Shown: piece by piece, positions 1 to 8,671 of the stretch
How positions within the stretch are numbered: the first letter of the stretch is position 1
Layout: each line of letters opens with the position of its first letter
Source of the DNA: Pseudomonas sp. SL4(2022)
Lineage (GTDB): Bacteria; Pseudomonadota; Gammaproteobacteria; Pseudomonadales; Pseudomonadaceae
Assembly: GCF_026625725.1 (NCBI RefSeq)
Contig: NZ_CP113060.1
Span: 2,238,001 to 2,302,000, forward strand
Direction: 5' to 3'
DNA length: 64,000 nt
Made by a program: the position numbers and the translations under genes
Notes under the pieces: model-generated
Told to the model about the DNA's origin: nothing
Database searches by the model: none
The model's input: only the letters and a program-made list of their open reading frames with translations

Positions 1-315
1 GGCAAAGCTCGATAGCGCCAGAGCGCAGACGAATAGCCAGGGGTAGGGGAACAGAAATTCCACCGCATAGGCCGCTACGCTGAAGCAGCCGAGGGTGACC
101 AGCAGCGCGATCACGCGGCCTTGCCAGCTGTCATCGGTTTCCGCCAGGGCGCTGGCGATCACCCCGAGAAACAGCGGGATCAGCGCATGCATCCAGCCCA
201 GCGACCAGCACAGCAGCAACGCCCCGCTGAGGGCGATAAACACCCGCAGGCTGTAGCTGAATTTATCCTGGGCCCAGAGGCGGCGCAGTGTATGAGGCAG
301 GCGGGGGGAAGGCAT
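1..315 (-). CDS. YccS/FUSC-family inner-membrane protein, N-terminal part
   Basis: The first 105 codons are present; the gene runs off the left edge of the window. The ATG at 315 opens a protein beginning MPSPRLPHTLRRLWAQDKFS, followed by closely spaced hydrophobic segments (about residues 24-60 and 72-105). This matches the N-terminus of YccS-type proteins: large inner-membrane proteins with an N-terminal multi-pass domain and a FUSC-like C-terminal half, of uncertain function and often discussed as efflux proteins. Family placement rests on the N-terminus and on the nearby dbpA, since in P. aeruginosa a YccS-like gene sits beside dbpA (recalled, not checked). An AAGG about 9 nt upstream could be the ribosome-binding site. 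The rest of the protein is not visible. Confidence 0.7.
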   Translation of the reverse strand, partial: MPSPRLPHTLRRLWAQDKFSYSLRVFIALSGALLLCWSLGWMHALIPLFLGVIASALAETDDSWQGRVIALLVTLGCFSVAAYAVEFLFPYPWLFVCALALSSFA

Positions 316-485
316 GGACTGGCCTTAAATGACGGTAACGGGCAGCAGCCTAACGGAGTCGGAGTGAGCTGTGCAGCCTGAACCGCCTGTTCAACCTGAT
401 TTAGCTACAGCTTGGTCGTTTGTTTGGTGTGAAGTGGCGCAGCCGACTAAGCTGAAAAAATCCACCAACCCGCGAGGCAGCTGCA

Positions 486-1262
486 GTGTTGTACACCCGT
501 ATGCGTGGATTGTTCTCACTGCTTTTTGCCAGTCTCATGTCTGCACAGGTACTGGCTGAGCCGCTGCGCTTGTTTACCGAAGAATATCCACCAATCAATT
601 TCAGCGAGAACGGCAAGCCAACGGGTCTGGCCACTGAGGTTGTGGAAGCGATCATGCATCGTTCCGGGCAGAGTGCACCGATCAGCGTGGTGCCCTGGGC
701 GCGTGGGTATCAGGAAGCCCTGCAGCGGCCCAACACCGGGTTGTTTGTCACCATGCGCACGCGTGAGCGTGAGCAGCTGTTTAAGTGGGTAGGGCCGATT
801 ACCCGAAACGTCACCAGCTTTTATGCGTTGCGCCGTTCATTTCTCTCGATCAGCCGTATCGAGGAGGCCCGTGAGTACGGCGAAATTGCCGTGCCGCGCG
901 ATTGGTACAGTCACCAGCGGCTGCTGGCCGAGGGTTTCAACAACCTCACCCCGGTCACCGGACCGGCGCAAGTGGTGAGCATGCTCAAACGTGGGCGGGT
1001 CAAGCTGATGGTGCTGGATAACCTGAGCATCAGCGCGCTGCTGGCTCAGGGTGATATTCAGAGGGACGAGGTGCAGTTGCTCTTCGATTTCATGCACAGC
1101 GACAGCTATATCGCCTTTTCCCAGCAAACGGATGATGTGCTGGTCAGTCGCTGGCAGCAGGAGCTGGAGGCCATGAAGAACGATGGCAGCTTTGCCGCAA
1201 TTCACCAAAAGTGGCTACCAGGTGAGCCGTTACCGCCGCTTGAAACCGCCCCCGCGCCCTAG
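486..1262 (+). CDS. Periplasmic solute-binding protein, family 3
   Basis: A 258-residue exported protein. A signal peptide (about residues 1-24, ending near VLA) precedes a mature start EPLRLFTEEYPPINFSENG, the typical opening of family 3 (amino-acid type) binding proteins. The rest fits one SBP_bac_3 domain with two lobes. GTG 486 is chosen because GAGG lies 8 nt upstream; ATG 501 is an alternative with a shorter leader. No ABC permease or ATPase lies beside it, so it may be an orphan sensor-like binding protein rather than part of a transporter. Pseudomonads carry many such orphans and their ligands are mostly unknown. A second, related binding protein lies at 2560-3306. Confidence 0.85.
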   Translation: MLYTRMRGLFSLLFASLMSAQVLAEPLRLFTEEYPPINFSENGKPTGLATEVVEAIMHRSGQSAPISVVPWARGYQEALQRPNTGLFVTMRTREREQLFKWVGPITRNVTSFYALRRSFLSISRIEEAREYGEIAVPRDWYSHQRLLAEGFNNLTPVTGPAQVVSMLKRGRVKLMVLDNLSISALLAQGDIQRDEVQLLFDFMHSDSYIAFSQQTDDVLVSRWQQELEAMKNDGSFAAIHQKWLPGEPLPPLETAPAP

Positions 1263-1263
1263 G

Positions 1264-2448
1264 TCAGACAAATTGTGCGGCGGCATAGCCTGAAGCCCAG
1301 GCCCACTGGAAGTTGAAACCGCCCAGGTGCCCCGTCACATCCAACACTTCGCCGACAAAATACAGCCCTGGTGATTTCAGCGATTCCATGGTTTTCGATG
1401 ACACTTCGCGGGTATCGACGCCACCCAGGGTGACCTCGGCGGTGCGGTAGCCCTCGGTGCCGGCGGGTACCAGCTGCCAGTCGCCGAGCTGCCCGGCAAT
1501 CGCCTTGAGTTCGGTGTGGGTGTACTGTTTCAACGGTTTGGAGGCAAACCAGTTGTCTGCCAGCAGGCCGGCCATCTTCTTGGTAAACAGCTCGGCAAGC
1601 AGGGTTTTCAGCTCGCTGTTGGGGCGTTCGCGTTGCTGCTCGGACAGCCACTCGGGCAGGTCGATGTGTGGCAGCAGGTTGATGCGGATGGCCTCGCCTG
1701 GCTGCCAGAATGAGGAAATCTGCAGAATCGCCGGGCCGCTTAAACCGCGGTGGGTAAACAGGATATTTTCCTTGAAACTCTGCCCGTTGCAGCTCACCAC
1801 GCAGTCTTCCACCGAGGTGCCGGACAGCGCGTTACACAGCTCTTTGAGCTGCGGGTCGGTGATGGTGAAAGGAACCAGGCCGGCGCGGGTTGGCAGCAGG
1901 GTATGGCCGAACTGCTGGGCCACCTGATAGCCGAAGCCAGTGGCGCCGAGGGTCGGAATCGACAGGCCGCCGGTGGCGATCACGAGTGATTCGCCGTGCA
2001 CCCTACCGGCGCTGGTCTGCAGTTGGTAGCCGCTGTCCAGCTTGCAGATTTCACTGACCGAGGTATTCAGGCGCAGCTCGACGCCTGCCTCATCGCACTC
2101 GCTGAGCAAGAGGCCGAGGATGTCGCTGGCCTTGTTATCGCAAAACAGCTGACCGAGCTTTTTTTCGTGGTATGGCACGCCATGTTTGGCGACCAGGCCG
2201 ATAAAATCCCATTGGGTGTACCGCGCCAGGGCGGATTTGCAGAAGTGCGGGTTTTCCGAGAGGAAGTTGCTCGGCTCGCAGTACATATTGGTGAAGTTAC
2301 AGCGCCCACCACCGGACATCAGGATCTTCTTGCCGGCCTTGTTGGCGTGATCGAGCAACAGCACCCGGCGCCCGCGCGTCGCGGCGGTCAGCGCGCACAT
2401 AAGGCCGGCAGCACCGGCTCCGATAATCACGACCTGGGGTGTCAACAC
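1264..2448 (-). CDS. YhiN/HI0933-family NAD(P)/FAD-dependent oxidoreductase
   Basis: A soluble flavoprotein of about 394 residues. The N-terminus has the dinucleotide-binding motif VVIIGAGAAGLMCAL; the family signature GGGRCNFTN follows near residue 48, and the C-terminus ends in GLYFVGEVLDVTGHLGGFNF, the second FAD contact typical of HI0933/YhiN proteins (also called BaiN-like). The cellular substrate is not established for most members. GTG 2448 is preferred because AGAGGA lies 7 nt upstream; the reading frame stays open to an ATG at 2499, which would add 17 residues before the nucleotide-binding fold. It converges on the binding-protein gene at 486-1262 with a gap of one base. Confidence 0.85.
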   Translation of the reverse strand: MLTPQVVIIGAGAAGLMCALTAATRGRRVLLLDHANKAGKKILMSGGGRCNFTNMYCEPSNFLSENPHFCKSALARYTQWDFIGLVAKHGVPYHEKKLGQLFCDNKASDILGLLLSECDEAGVELRLNTSVSEICKLDSGYQLQTSAGRVHGESLVIATGGLSIPTLGATGFGYQVAQQFGHTLLPTRAGLVPFTITDPQLKELCNALSGTSVEDCVVSCNGQSFKENILFTHRGLSGPAILQISSFWQPGEAIRINLLPHIDLPEWLSEQQRERPNSELKTLLAELFTKKMAGLLADNWFASKPLKQYTHTELKAIAGQLGDWQLVPAGTEGYRTAEVTLGGVDTREVSSKTMESLKSPGLYFVGEVLDVTGHLGGFNFQWAWASGYAAAQFV

Positions 2449-2559
2449 GGCACGTTCCTCTACGACAACTGCGCACGATGTGCGCAAAACAGCGCGCATC
2501 TTAACTGATGGTCCCTCACGGCTGTGATCGGCTAGGCTTAGCTTTCTGCTCTTGCTGGG

Positions 2560-3306
2560 ATGGCGTTGATGAATGGATGGCGTCTGTGCCTACTGCAGTG
2601 GGCCCTGCTGGTGCCCCTGGGGGGCAACGCTGCGCAGCCGCTGCGTTTGGTGGCAGATCCCTGGCCTCCATTTAATGATCAGGCGTTGCCGCACAATGGT
2701 GTTGCTTCTGATCTGGTCACGACTGCATTGCAGCGTGCCGGCTATACCACCCGCTATGCTCAGGTGCCCTGGGAGCGTGCAGTGCGCGGGTTGCAGCAGG
2801 ACATCTACGATGTGCTGATCAATGCCTGGTACACCGATGAACGGGCAATATTCGGCTACTTTTCACAGCCCTACTTGATCAATCGCATTCGCTTTCTGCA
2901 GCGCAAGGGCAGTGGTATCAGGTTCAACCAGCTGTCGGATCTCTATCCCTACAGCATCGCCGTGGTGCGCGGTTATGCCTATTCGAGTGAATTCGATCAG
3001 GACAGCCGCTTGACCAAGGTGGGTGTGGTCGGCTTTGAAGTGGCTGCGCGTATGTTACAGGCGCGTCGGGTGCAGCTGACCCTGGAGGATGAGCTGGTTG
3101 CCCGGTTTCACTTGAATCGCAGCCTGGCCGGTATTCGTGATCAGCTGGAATTTCTGCCACAGCCCTTAAGCGAGAACGGGTTGCACATCCTGATCAGTCG
3201 GCGACATCCGCAGCACCAGAAAATTGCTCAGGATTTCAACAGGGCGATTGACGCGATGCGTGCCGATGGGAGCTATGCGCAGATATTTCGGCGTCATGGC
3301 CTGTAA
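2560..3306 (+). CDS. Periplasmic solute-binding protein, family 3
   Basis: A 248-residue exported protein related to the one at 486-1262. A signal peptide (about residues 1-25, ending near GNA) leads into AAQPLRLVADPWPPFNDQAL, followed by a single bilobed binding domain ending in DAMRADGSYAQIFRRHGL, where the DGSY..I motif is typical of this family. No permease or ATPase gene is adjacent. The start could be ATG 2560 or ATG 2569; neither has a strong Shine-Dalgarno sequence. The gene is divergent from the YhiN-like flavoprotein and ends exactly where the convergent GGDEF gene ends. Ligand unknown. Confidence 0.83.
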   Translation: MALMNGWRLCLLQWALLVPLGGNAAQPLRLVADPWPPFNDQALPHNGVASDLVTTALQRAGYTTRYAQVPWERAVRGLQQDIYDVLINAWYTDERAIFGYFSQPYLINRIRFLQRKGSGIRFNQLSDLYPYSIAVVRGYAYSSEFDQDSRLTKVGVVGFEVAARMLQARRVQLTLEDELVARFHLNRSLAGIRDQLEFLPQPLSENGLHILISRRHPQHQKIAQDFNRAIDAMRADGSYAQIFRRHGL

Positions 3307-4542
3307 CTACTGCCAGAAGTTGCATCCACGGCCCTGGGCTTTGGCCTGATAGAGCCGCAAGTCAGCCTGATGCAGCAGGCTTTCCAGGTCATCCGGAGCG
3401 CCAAAGTAGATGCCGGCACTGAATGAGAGTGACGGCGCGCCCACCGCATACTTGAGAGTGGCGCAATGGTTGCGCAGTTGATCAAGCGCAGCGTTCAGGG
3501 TTGCGGCGTCCTGCTGGCTGACCATGGCAAACTCTTCGCCACCCAGACGGCCGAGTATGGCGTCGGGGAAGGCGGTCGAAAATGCACGGGCAAAAGCAAT
3601 CAGAGCAGCATCGCCACTGGCATGACCGTGCTCGTCATTGATTCGTTTGAAAAAGTCCAAGTCGAGCATTGCCACACTGAGGTCGCGGCCGCCTGAGCGC
3701 GCTTGCTGAAACAGGCGCTGGCCGTGTTCATAGAACGCTCGGCGATTGTTCAGGCCGGTAAGGGCGTCGAACTGCGCCGCCTGTTTCAGCGCGCGCAACA
3801 GATCGCGGCGCTCCAGCGTCGACATCACCCGGCAGTTGAGCTCTTCCGGACAGAAGGGCTTGCGCAGAAAATCATCGGCGCCGTGCTTGATAAATTTGGC
3901 GCTGAGCGAGCCCTTGGTGTCAGCGGACAGGCCGAGAATGATCAGCTCATGGCGTTTCATCTTCTGCCGCAGCAGTTTGACCAACTCAAAACCGCTGAGT
4001 CCGGGCATGCTGTGGTCAACCACCAGCAGGTCGATGTCGGGTTGCTCCTTGAGCAGGCGCAGGGCTTCGTCACCGTCGCAGGCTTCGAGAATTTGATAGC
4101 GGTGCGGCGTCAGCACATGACGAATGTAATGGCGAGTGGCCTCGGAGTCTTCGGCGATAAGGATTTTGACCGTGCTGTTGCTTTCCAGGCGATGCAGCAG
4201 GCGGAAGGCATATTCGTAGGAATGCTGGCTTTCCTTGAGCACATAGTCGACCACGCCTTTGAGTAACATCTGGTCGCGGCGTTGTTCGTTATAGGTGCCG
4301 CTGAGGACGATGCAGGGCAGGTGGTAGCTCATCACCACGTCGACTATTTCACCATCCGGGGCGTCCGGCAGGTTGAGGTCGACGATGGCGGCGAAGAACA
4401 GCTCCGCCGAGGTTTCCAGCATCACCTGGGCTTCTCCGAGCGAGGCGCAGAAGATTGGCTGAAAACCGCTTTCCTTGCGAAACAGATGCTCGAGAATTTT
4501 CAGCACCAGTGGGCTGTCTTCGATCACCAGAATATTGCGCAA
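3307..4542 (-). CDS. Response regulator with two receiver domains and GGDEF output
   Basis: A cytoplasmic protein of about 411 residues. Receiver 1 starts with LVIEDS and carries the likely phosphoacceptor Asp in AAIVDLNLP; receiver 2 starts ILIAEDSEATR with the Asp in LLVVDHSMPGLSG. A GGDEF domain follows (FDALTGLNNRRAF to the end) with an intact GGEEF signature, so diguanylate cyclase activity is plausible. The usual inhibitory RxxD site before the signature reads FPDA, so canonical c-di-GMP feedback looks absent. TTG 4542 is chosen because AGGAG sits 7 nt upstream; an ATG at 4563 would add seven residues and lacks that site. No histidine kinase is adjacent. Confidence 0.88.
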   Translation of the reverse strand: MRNILVIEDSPLVLKILEHLFRKESGFQPIFCASLGEAQVMLETSAELFFAAIVDLNLPDAPDGEIVDVVMSYHLPCIVLSGTYNEQRRDQMLLKGVVDYVLKESQHSYEYAFRLLHRLESNSTVKILIAEDSEATRHYIRHVLTPHRYQILEACDGDEALRLLKEQPDIDLLVVDHSMPGLSGFELVKLLRQKMKRHELIILGLSADTKGSLSAKFIKHGADDFLRKPFCPEELNCRVMSTLERRDLLRALKQAAQFDALTGLNNRRAFYEHGQRLFQQARSGGRDLSVAMLDLDFFKRINDEHGHASGDAALIAFARAFSTAFPDAILGRLGGEEFAMVSQQDAATLNAALDQLRNHCATLKYAVGAPSLSFSAGIYFGAPDDLESLLHQADLRLYQAKAQGRGCNFWQ

Positions 4543-4613
4543 AGCTATGCTCCTGTACTGCAAGCCGCTCGAGTGCGGCAGCCGGTCTCGCCCTTTCTAC
4601 CAGAATCTGAAGG

Positions 4614-5993
4614 TTAGAGGGTGCGCACACGCAGTGAGCGACCCTTGATTTTGCCTTCGCTCAGGCGCTTGAGCGCCTGTTTGGCCAGGCTGCGTTCGAC
4701 CGCCACGTAAGCCTGATAGTCGAAGATGGCAATTTTGCCGACGTGCGCGCCAGGGATGCCTGCTTCTCCGGTCAGTGCGCCGAGGATATCGCCTGGGCGC
4801 AGCTTGTCTTTGCGCCCGGCCGCGATGCACAGGGTGATCATGGGGGGTTGCAGCGGTTCACCACCGAGGCTTTTCAGGCTGCTCAGCGGATGCCAGTTGA
4901 GCGGTGCCTTCTGCAGGGTTTCGATGGCCTGGGCGCGATGGCCTTCGGCCGGCGCGACCAGACTCATGGCCAGGCCCTTTTCCCCGGCGCGACCGGTACG
5001 GCCGACGCGGTGAATGTGAATTTCCGAGTCGCGCGCCAGTTCGACGTTGATCACCATGTCCAGCGCATCGATATCCAGGCCGCGTGCGGCCACATCGGTG
5101 GCCACCAGTACGGACAGGCTGCGGTTGGCGAACATCGCCAGTACCTGATCGCGGTCGCGCTGCTCCAGATCGCCATGCAGGGCGGCGGCAGAAATGCCGC
5201 TGGCCGCCAGATGATCGACCACTTCCTGGCACTGCTGTTTGGTAAAGCAGAAGGCCACACAGGACTGCGGGCGAAAGCTGGCCAGTAGCTTGACCACGGC
5301 CCCCATCCGTTCTTCCGGGGCGATTTCGTAAAAACGCTGTTCGATCTGTGTGTCGTCGTGCAGTGTTTCGGCTTTGACCTGCTGCGGGTCGCGCATAAAG
5401 GTCGCGGACAGCTGCTTGATCCCGGCCGGGTAGGTGGCGGAGAACAGCAGGGTCTGCCGGCGCGTCGGAGTTTGGCTGATGATGTCGGCGATGCTGTCGT
5501 AGAAACCCATGTCGAGCATGCGGTCGGCTTCATCGAGCACCAGGGTGTTCAGGCCGTCGAGCTTCAGGGTGCCTTTGCTCAGGTGTTGCTGGATGCGCCC
5601 CGGGGTGCCGACGATGATCTGCGCGCCGTGTTCCAGCGAGCCGATCTGCGGGCCGAAGGGTACGCCGCCGCACAGGGTGAGGATCTTGATGTTGTCTGCC
5701 GCGCGGGCCAGGCGACGCAGCTCTTTGGCCACCTGATCGGCCAGTTCGCGGGTTGGGCACAACACCAGTGCCTGGCAGCCGAAATAGCGAGGGTTGAGCG
5801 GGTTGAGCAGGCCGATGCCAAACGCGGCGGTCTTGCCGCTGCCGGTCTTGGCCTGGGCAATCAGGTCCATGCCCTTGAGCATTACCGGCAGGCTCTGCGC
5901 CTGGATCGGGGTCATCTCGGTGTAACCGAGGGACTCGAGGTTCGCCAGCATGGCGGCGGAAAGCGGCAGAGAAGAGAAAGCGGTGTGGGTCAC
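4614..5993 (-). CDS. dbpA: ATP-dependent RNA helicase DbpA
   Basis: A DEAD-box RNA helicase of 459 residues acting in 50S ribosome maturation. Visible motifs in order: Q motif (MTPIQAQSLPVML), Walker A (AQAKTGSGKTAAFG), PTRELADQV, DEAD (LDEADRMLDMGF), SAT (LFSATYP), ARGLDI, and HRVGRTGRAG. The last 75 residues (about 385-459) form the DbpA-type RNA-recognition module that binds hairpin 92 of 23S rRNA in characterised members. Length fits the family. It follows priA on the same strand with a 60-nt gap, so co-transcription is possible. Confidence 0.95.
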   Translation of the reverse strand: MTHTAFSSLPLSAAMLANLESLGYTEMTPIQAQSLPVMLKGMDLIAQAKTGSGKTAAFGIGLLNPLNPRYFGCQALVLCPTRELADQVAKELRRLARAADNIKILTLCGGVPFGPQIGSLEHGAQIIVGTPGRIQQHLSKGTLKLDGLNTLVLDEADRMLDMGFYDSIADIISQTPTRRQTLLFSATYPAGIKQLSATFMRDPQQVKAETLHDDTQIEQRFYEIAPEERMGAVVKLLASFRPQSCVAFCFTKQQCQEVVDHLAASGISAAALHGDLEQRDRDQVLAMFANRSLSVLVATDVAARGLDIDALDMVINVELARDSEIHIHRVGRTGRAGEKGLAMSLVAPAEGHRAQAIETLQKAPLNWHPLSSLKSLGGEPLQPPMITLCIAAGRKDKLRPGDILGALTGEAGIPGAHVGKIAIFDYQAYVAVERSLAKQALKRLSEGKIKGRSLRVRTL

Positions 5994-6053
5994 GGTACAG
6001 GCCTGCTAAACGAAATGACGTGCAGTGTAACAGGCTGCGCGCGGCGGCCTGTC

Positions 6054-8273
6054 CTAGAACAGATCGATGGGGTCTACGTCCAATGACCAGCGCACCGCAC
6101 GGCCGCTGGGCATTTGTTCCAGTGCATGCATCCAAGTGTTGAGTAAGCGATGCAGCGGCGCGCGGGCGTTGGCTTGCACCAGCAACTGGGAGCGGTAACG
6201 ACCGGCGCGGCGTTCCATCGGCGCGGGTACCGGCCCGAGCAGTTCGATGCCGCTGAGTTTCAGTTCATTCAACAACAACTCGGCTTCGGTGCAGGCGTCG
6301 TCGAGAAAGCCTTCGGCCTGACCGGGTTTATGCGCTTCGGCGCGCAGCAGGGCGAGGTGGCAGAAGGGTGGCAGGCCGGCACTGCGGCGTTCACTCAGGG
6401 CCTGTTCGGCGAAGGCGAAGTAGCCCTGTTCGGTCAGCTGCACCAATAACGGATGGTCGGCCAGGTGGCTCTGGATAATCACCTTGCCCGGCTCTTCGGC
6501 ACGTCCGGCGCGACCGGCGACCTGCACGATCAGCTGGGCCATGCGTTCGCTGGCGCGAAAATCCGCAGAAAACAGCCCGCCATCGGCATCGAGAATCGCC
6601 ACCAGGGTCACGCGGGGGAAGTGGTGACCCTTGGCGAGCATCTGCGTGCCGACCAGGATGCACGGCTCGCCGCGTTGTACGGTGTTGAACAGGGTGGCCA
6701 TGGCTTCCTTGCGCGAGGTGCTGTCGCGGTCGACGCGCAAGACCGGTACTTCGGGGAAGAGAATTTCCAGGCGCTCTTCAGCGCGCTCGGTGCCGGCACC
6801 GACAGGGCGCAGGTCGACGTTGTTGCACTTCGGGCAGTTGCTCGGCTGGCGCTCGACGTGGCCGCAGTGGTGGCAACGCAGCTCGCGCGAACGCTGGTGC
6901 ACGGTCATGCGCGCGTCACAACGCGGGCATTCCGACAGCCAGCCGCAGTCGTGACAGAGCAATGTTGGGGCGAAGCCGCGGCGGTTGAGGAATACCAACA
7001 CCTGTTGGCCGGCTTGCAAGGTTTGTGCGATGGCCTGCTGCATTGGACCGGAGATGCCGGAATCCAGCGGTCGGCTTTTCACATCCAGGCGCAGAAAACG
7101 CGGCTGCTTGGCGCCGCCGGCGCGTTCACGCAGGTGCAGCAGGGCGTAGCGGCCACTGTGGGCGTTGTGCAGGCTTTCCAGCGAGGGCGTGGCCGAGCCC
7201 AGCACGATCGGGATGTTTTCCTGATGCGCGCGTACCACCGCCAGGTCGCGGGCGTGGTAGCGCAGACCTTCCTGCTGTTTATAGGAGGCGTCGTGTTCCT
7301 CGTCGATGATGATCAGCCCCGGCCGCTGCATGGGGGTGAACAGCGCCGAGCGGGTGCCGATGATGATATCGGCTTCGCCATCGCGCGCCGCCAGCCAGGC
7401 GTCCAGGCGTTCACGGTCATTGACTGCCGAGTGCAGCAGGGCGATGCGCGCGTTGAAGCGCTGCTCGAAACGCGCCAGGGTTTGCGGACCGAGGTTGATC
7501 TCCGGGATCAGCACCAGAGCCTGTTTGCCGGCCTCCAGGGTTTCGCGGATCAGCTGCAGGTAGACCTCGGTCTTGCCGCTGCCGGTCACCCCGGCGAGAA
7601 GAAAGGCGTTGAAGCTGCCGAAACCTGAGCGGATCGCCTCGCTGGCCGCGCGCTGTTCGGCATTCAGCGGCAGTTCTGGCTGGGCCAGCCAGTTGGCGTG
7701 GCGCTTGCTCGGCGCATGGCGGCGTACGTCAACCTGAACCAGGCCTTTCTCCAGCAGCAGGTCGAGGCTGTCCTTATTCAGCTGCAGTTTGCTCAGCAAC
7801 TGGTGGGCGACCCCGTGGGGGTGCTGCGCGAGGGTGCGCAGGGCGTCGCGCTGGCGTGGCGCGCGGATCAGCCGTGGGTCGTCGAGTTGCGCGCCGTCGC
7901 TCACCGACCAGAAACGCTCCTGACGCGCCTCGGCCGGTTCGCCCTGACGCAGCAGCACCGGCAGCGCCCAGTTCAGGGTGTCACCGAGGCTGTGCTGGTA
8001 GTACTGCGCGGTCCACAGGCACAGCTTGAACAGCGCCGATGGCAATGGTGACTGGGCGTCAAGCAGGTGTAGGGCGGGCTTGAGCTTGTCGGCCGGCACT
8101 TCGCTGTGATCGGTCACTTCTATCAGGATGCCGATCATCTCGCGCCGACCAAACGGCACGCGCAGCCGCGCACCGGGCTGCAAGGCGCTGCGCGGCACAC
8201 CGAGCGGGGCACGGTAGTCGAACAGGCGGCGCAGCGGCGAAGGCAAGGCGAGGCGCAAAATGACGTCGGGCAA
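6054..8273 (-). CDS. priA: Primosomal replication protein N' (PriA helicase)
   Basis: The replication-restart helicase, 739 residues. An N-terminal 3'-end-binding domain precedes Walker A (AGVTGSGKTEVYLQLI) and the DEEHD box. The zinc-binding insert has eight cysteines in CHDCGWLSECPRCDARM and CHHCGHVERQPSNCPKCN. Helicase motifs V and VI follow (GTQMLAKGHHFP, VAGRAGRAEEPG). PriA loads the replicative helicase at repaired forks. It is divergent from rpmE, as in other Pseudomonas. ATG 8273 gives the expected N-terminus MPDVILRLALPSPLRRLFDY. Confidence 0.97.
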   Translation of the reverse strand: MPDVILRLALPSPLRRLFDYRAPLGVPRSALQPGARLRVPFGRREMIGILIEVTDHSEVPADKLKPALHLLDAQSPLPSALFKLCLWTAQYYQHSLGDTLNWALPVLLRQGEPAEARQERFWSVSDGAQLDDPRLIRAPRQRDALRTLAQHPHGVAHQLLSKLQLNKDSLDLLLEKGLVQVDVRRHAPSKRHANWLAQPELPLNAEQRAASEAIRSGFGSFNAFLLAGVTGSGKTEVYLQLIRETLEAGKQALVLIPEINLGPQTLARFEQRFNARIALLHSAVNDRERLDAWLAARDGEADIIIGTRSALFTPMQRPGLIIIDEEHDASYKQQEGLRYHARDLAVVRAHQENIPIVLGSATPSLESLHNAHSGRYALLHLRERAGGAKQPRFLRLDVKSRPLDSGISGPMQQAIAQTLQAGQQVLVFLNRRGFAPTLLCHDCGWLSECPRCDARMTVHQRSRELRCHHCGHVERQPSNCPKCNNVDLRPVGAGTERAEERLEILFPEVPVLRVDRDSTSRKEAMATLFNTVQRGEPCILVGTQMLAKGHHFPRVTLVAILDADGGLFSADFRASERMAQLIVQVAGRAGRAEEPGKVIIQSHLADHPLLVQLTEQGYFAFAEQALSERRSAGLPPFCHLALLRAEAHKPGQAEGFLDDACTEAELLLNELKLSGIELLGPVPAPMERRAGRYRSQLLVQANARAPLHRLLNTWMHALEQMPSGRAVRWSLDVDPIDLF

Positions 8274-8331
8274 GCGATGGGCTCCTGGTTGCAGGGCGCG
8301 ATCTTAGCATGCAGCCGGTCGACGGCCGGCC

Positions 8332-8359
8332 TTGCGTCGCAGCGGTGCTCTGGTATTAT
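8332..8359 (+). promoter_or_regulatory. Putative sigma-70 promoter of rpmE
   Basis: TTGCGT (8332-8337) and TATTAT (8354-8359) are separated by 16 nt, and TG stands one base before the -10, giving an extended -10. It lies about 70 nt upstream of the rpmE start in the priA/rpmE intergenic region. Predicted by eye only. Confidence 0.5.
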
Positions 8360-8429
8360 CGCCGGCCTATTTCCGTGCGGTACCTGACAATAGTGTCTGG
8401 TGGCGGCACGACAGCCCTGAGGAATCATC

Positions 8430-8645
8430 ATGAAAGCCGATATCCACCCGAACTATGTAGCCGTCACCGCCACTTGCAGCTGTGGCAACGTGATCGAAAC
8501 TCGCTCCACCCTGGCCAAACCACTGAGCCTGGACGTGTGCAACGAGTGCCACCCGTTCTACACCGGCAAGCAGAAAATGCTGGATACCGGCGGCCGTGTT
8601 GATCGCTTCAAACAGCGTTTCGGTATGTTCGGCGCCAAGCAGTAA
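8430..8645 (+). CDS. rpmE: 50S ribosomal protein L31 (zinc-binding form)
   Basis: A complete 71-residue L31. It keeps the zinc ligands of the C+ form: C16 and C18 (CSC) and C37 and C40 (CNEC). This is the zinc-replete version, usually replaced by a cysteine-free paralogue under zinc starvation; no paralogue is in this window. AGGA lies about 8 nt upstream of ATG 8430. A Rho-independent terminator follows at 8693-8721, inside the next gene. Confidence 0.97.
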   Translation: MKADIHPNYVAVTATCSCGNVIETRSTLAKPLSLDVCNECHPFYTGKQKMLDTGGRVDRFKQRFGMFGAKQ

Positions 8646-8671
8646 GCGTGCGCGCAGCGACGCAGGCCCAC

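Noticed and set aside
6030..6052. ACAGGC/GCCTGT hairpin between priA and dbpA
   Set aside because: Only 6 bp with an 11-nt loop and no T run; too weak to call a terminator.
6453..7628. 391-codon plus-strand frame opposite priA
   Set aside because: Antisense shadow of priA; composition is typical of reversed GC-rich coding sequence, with no recognisable domain.
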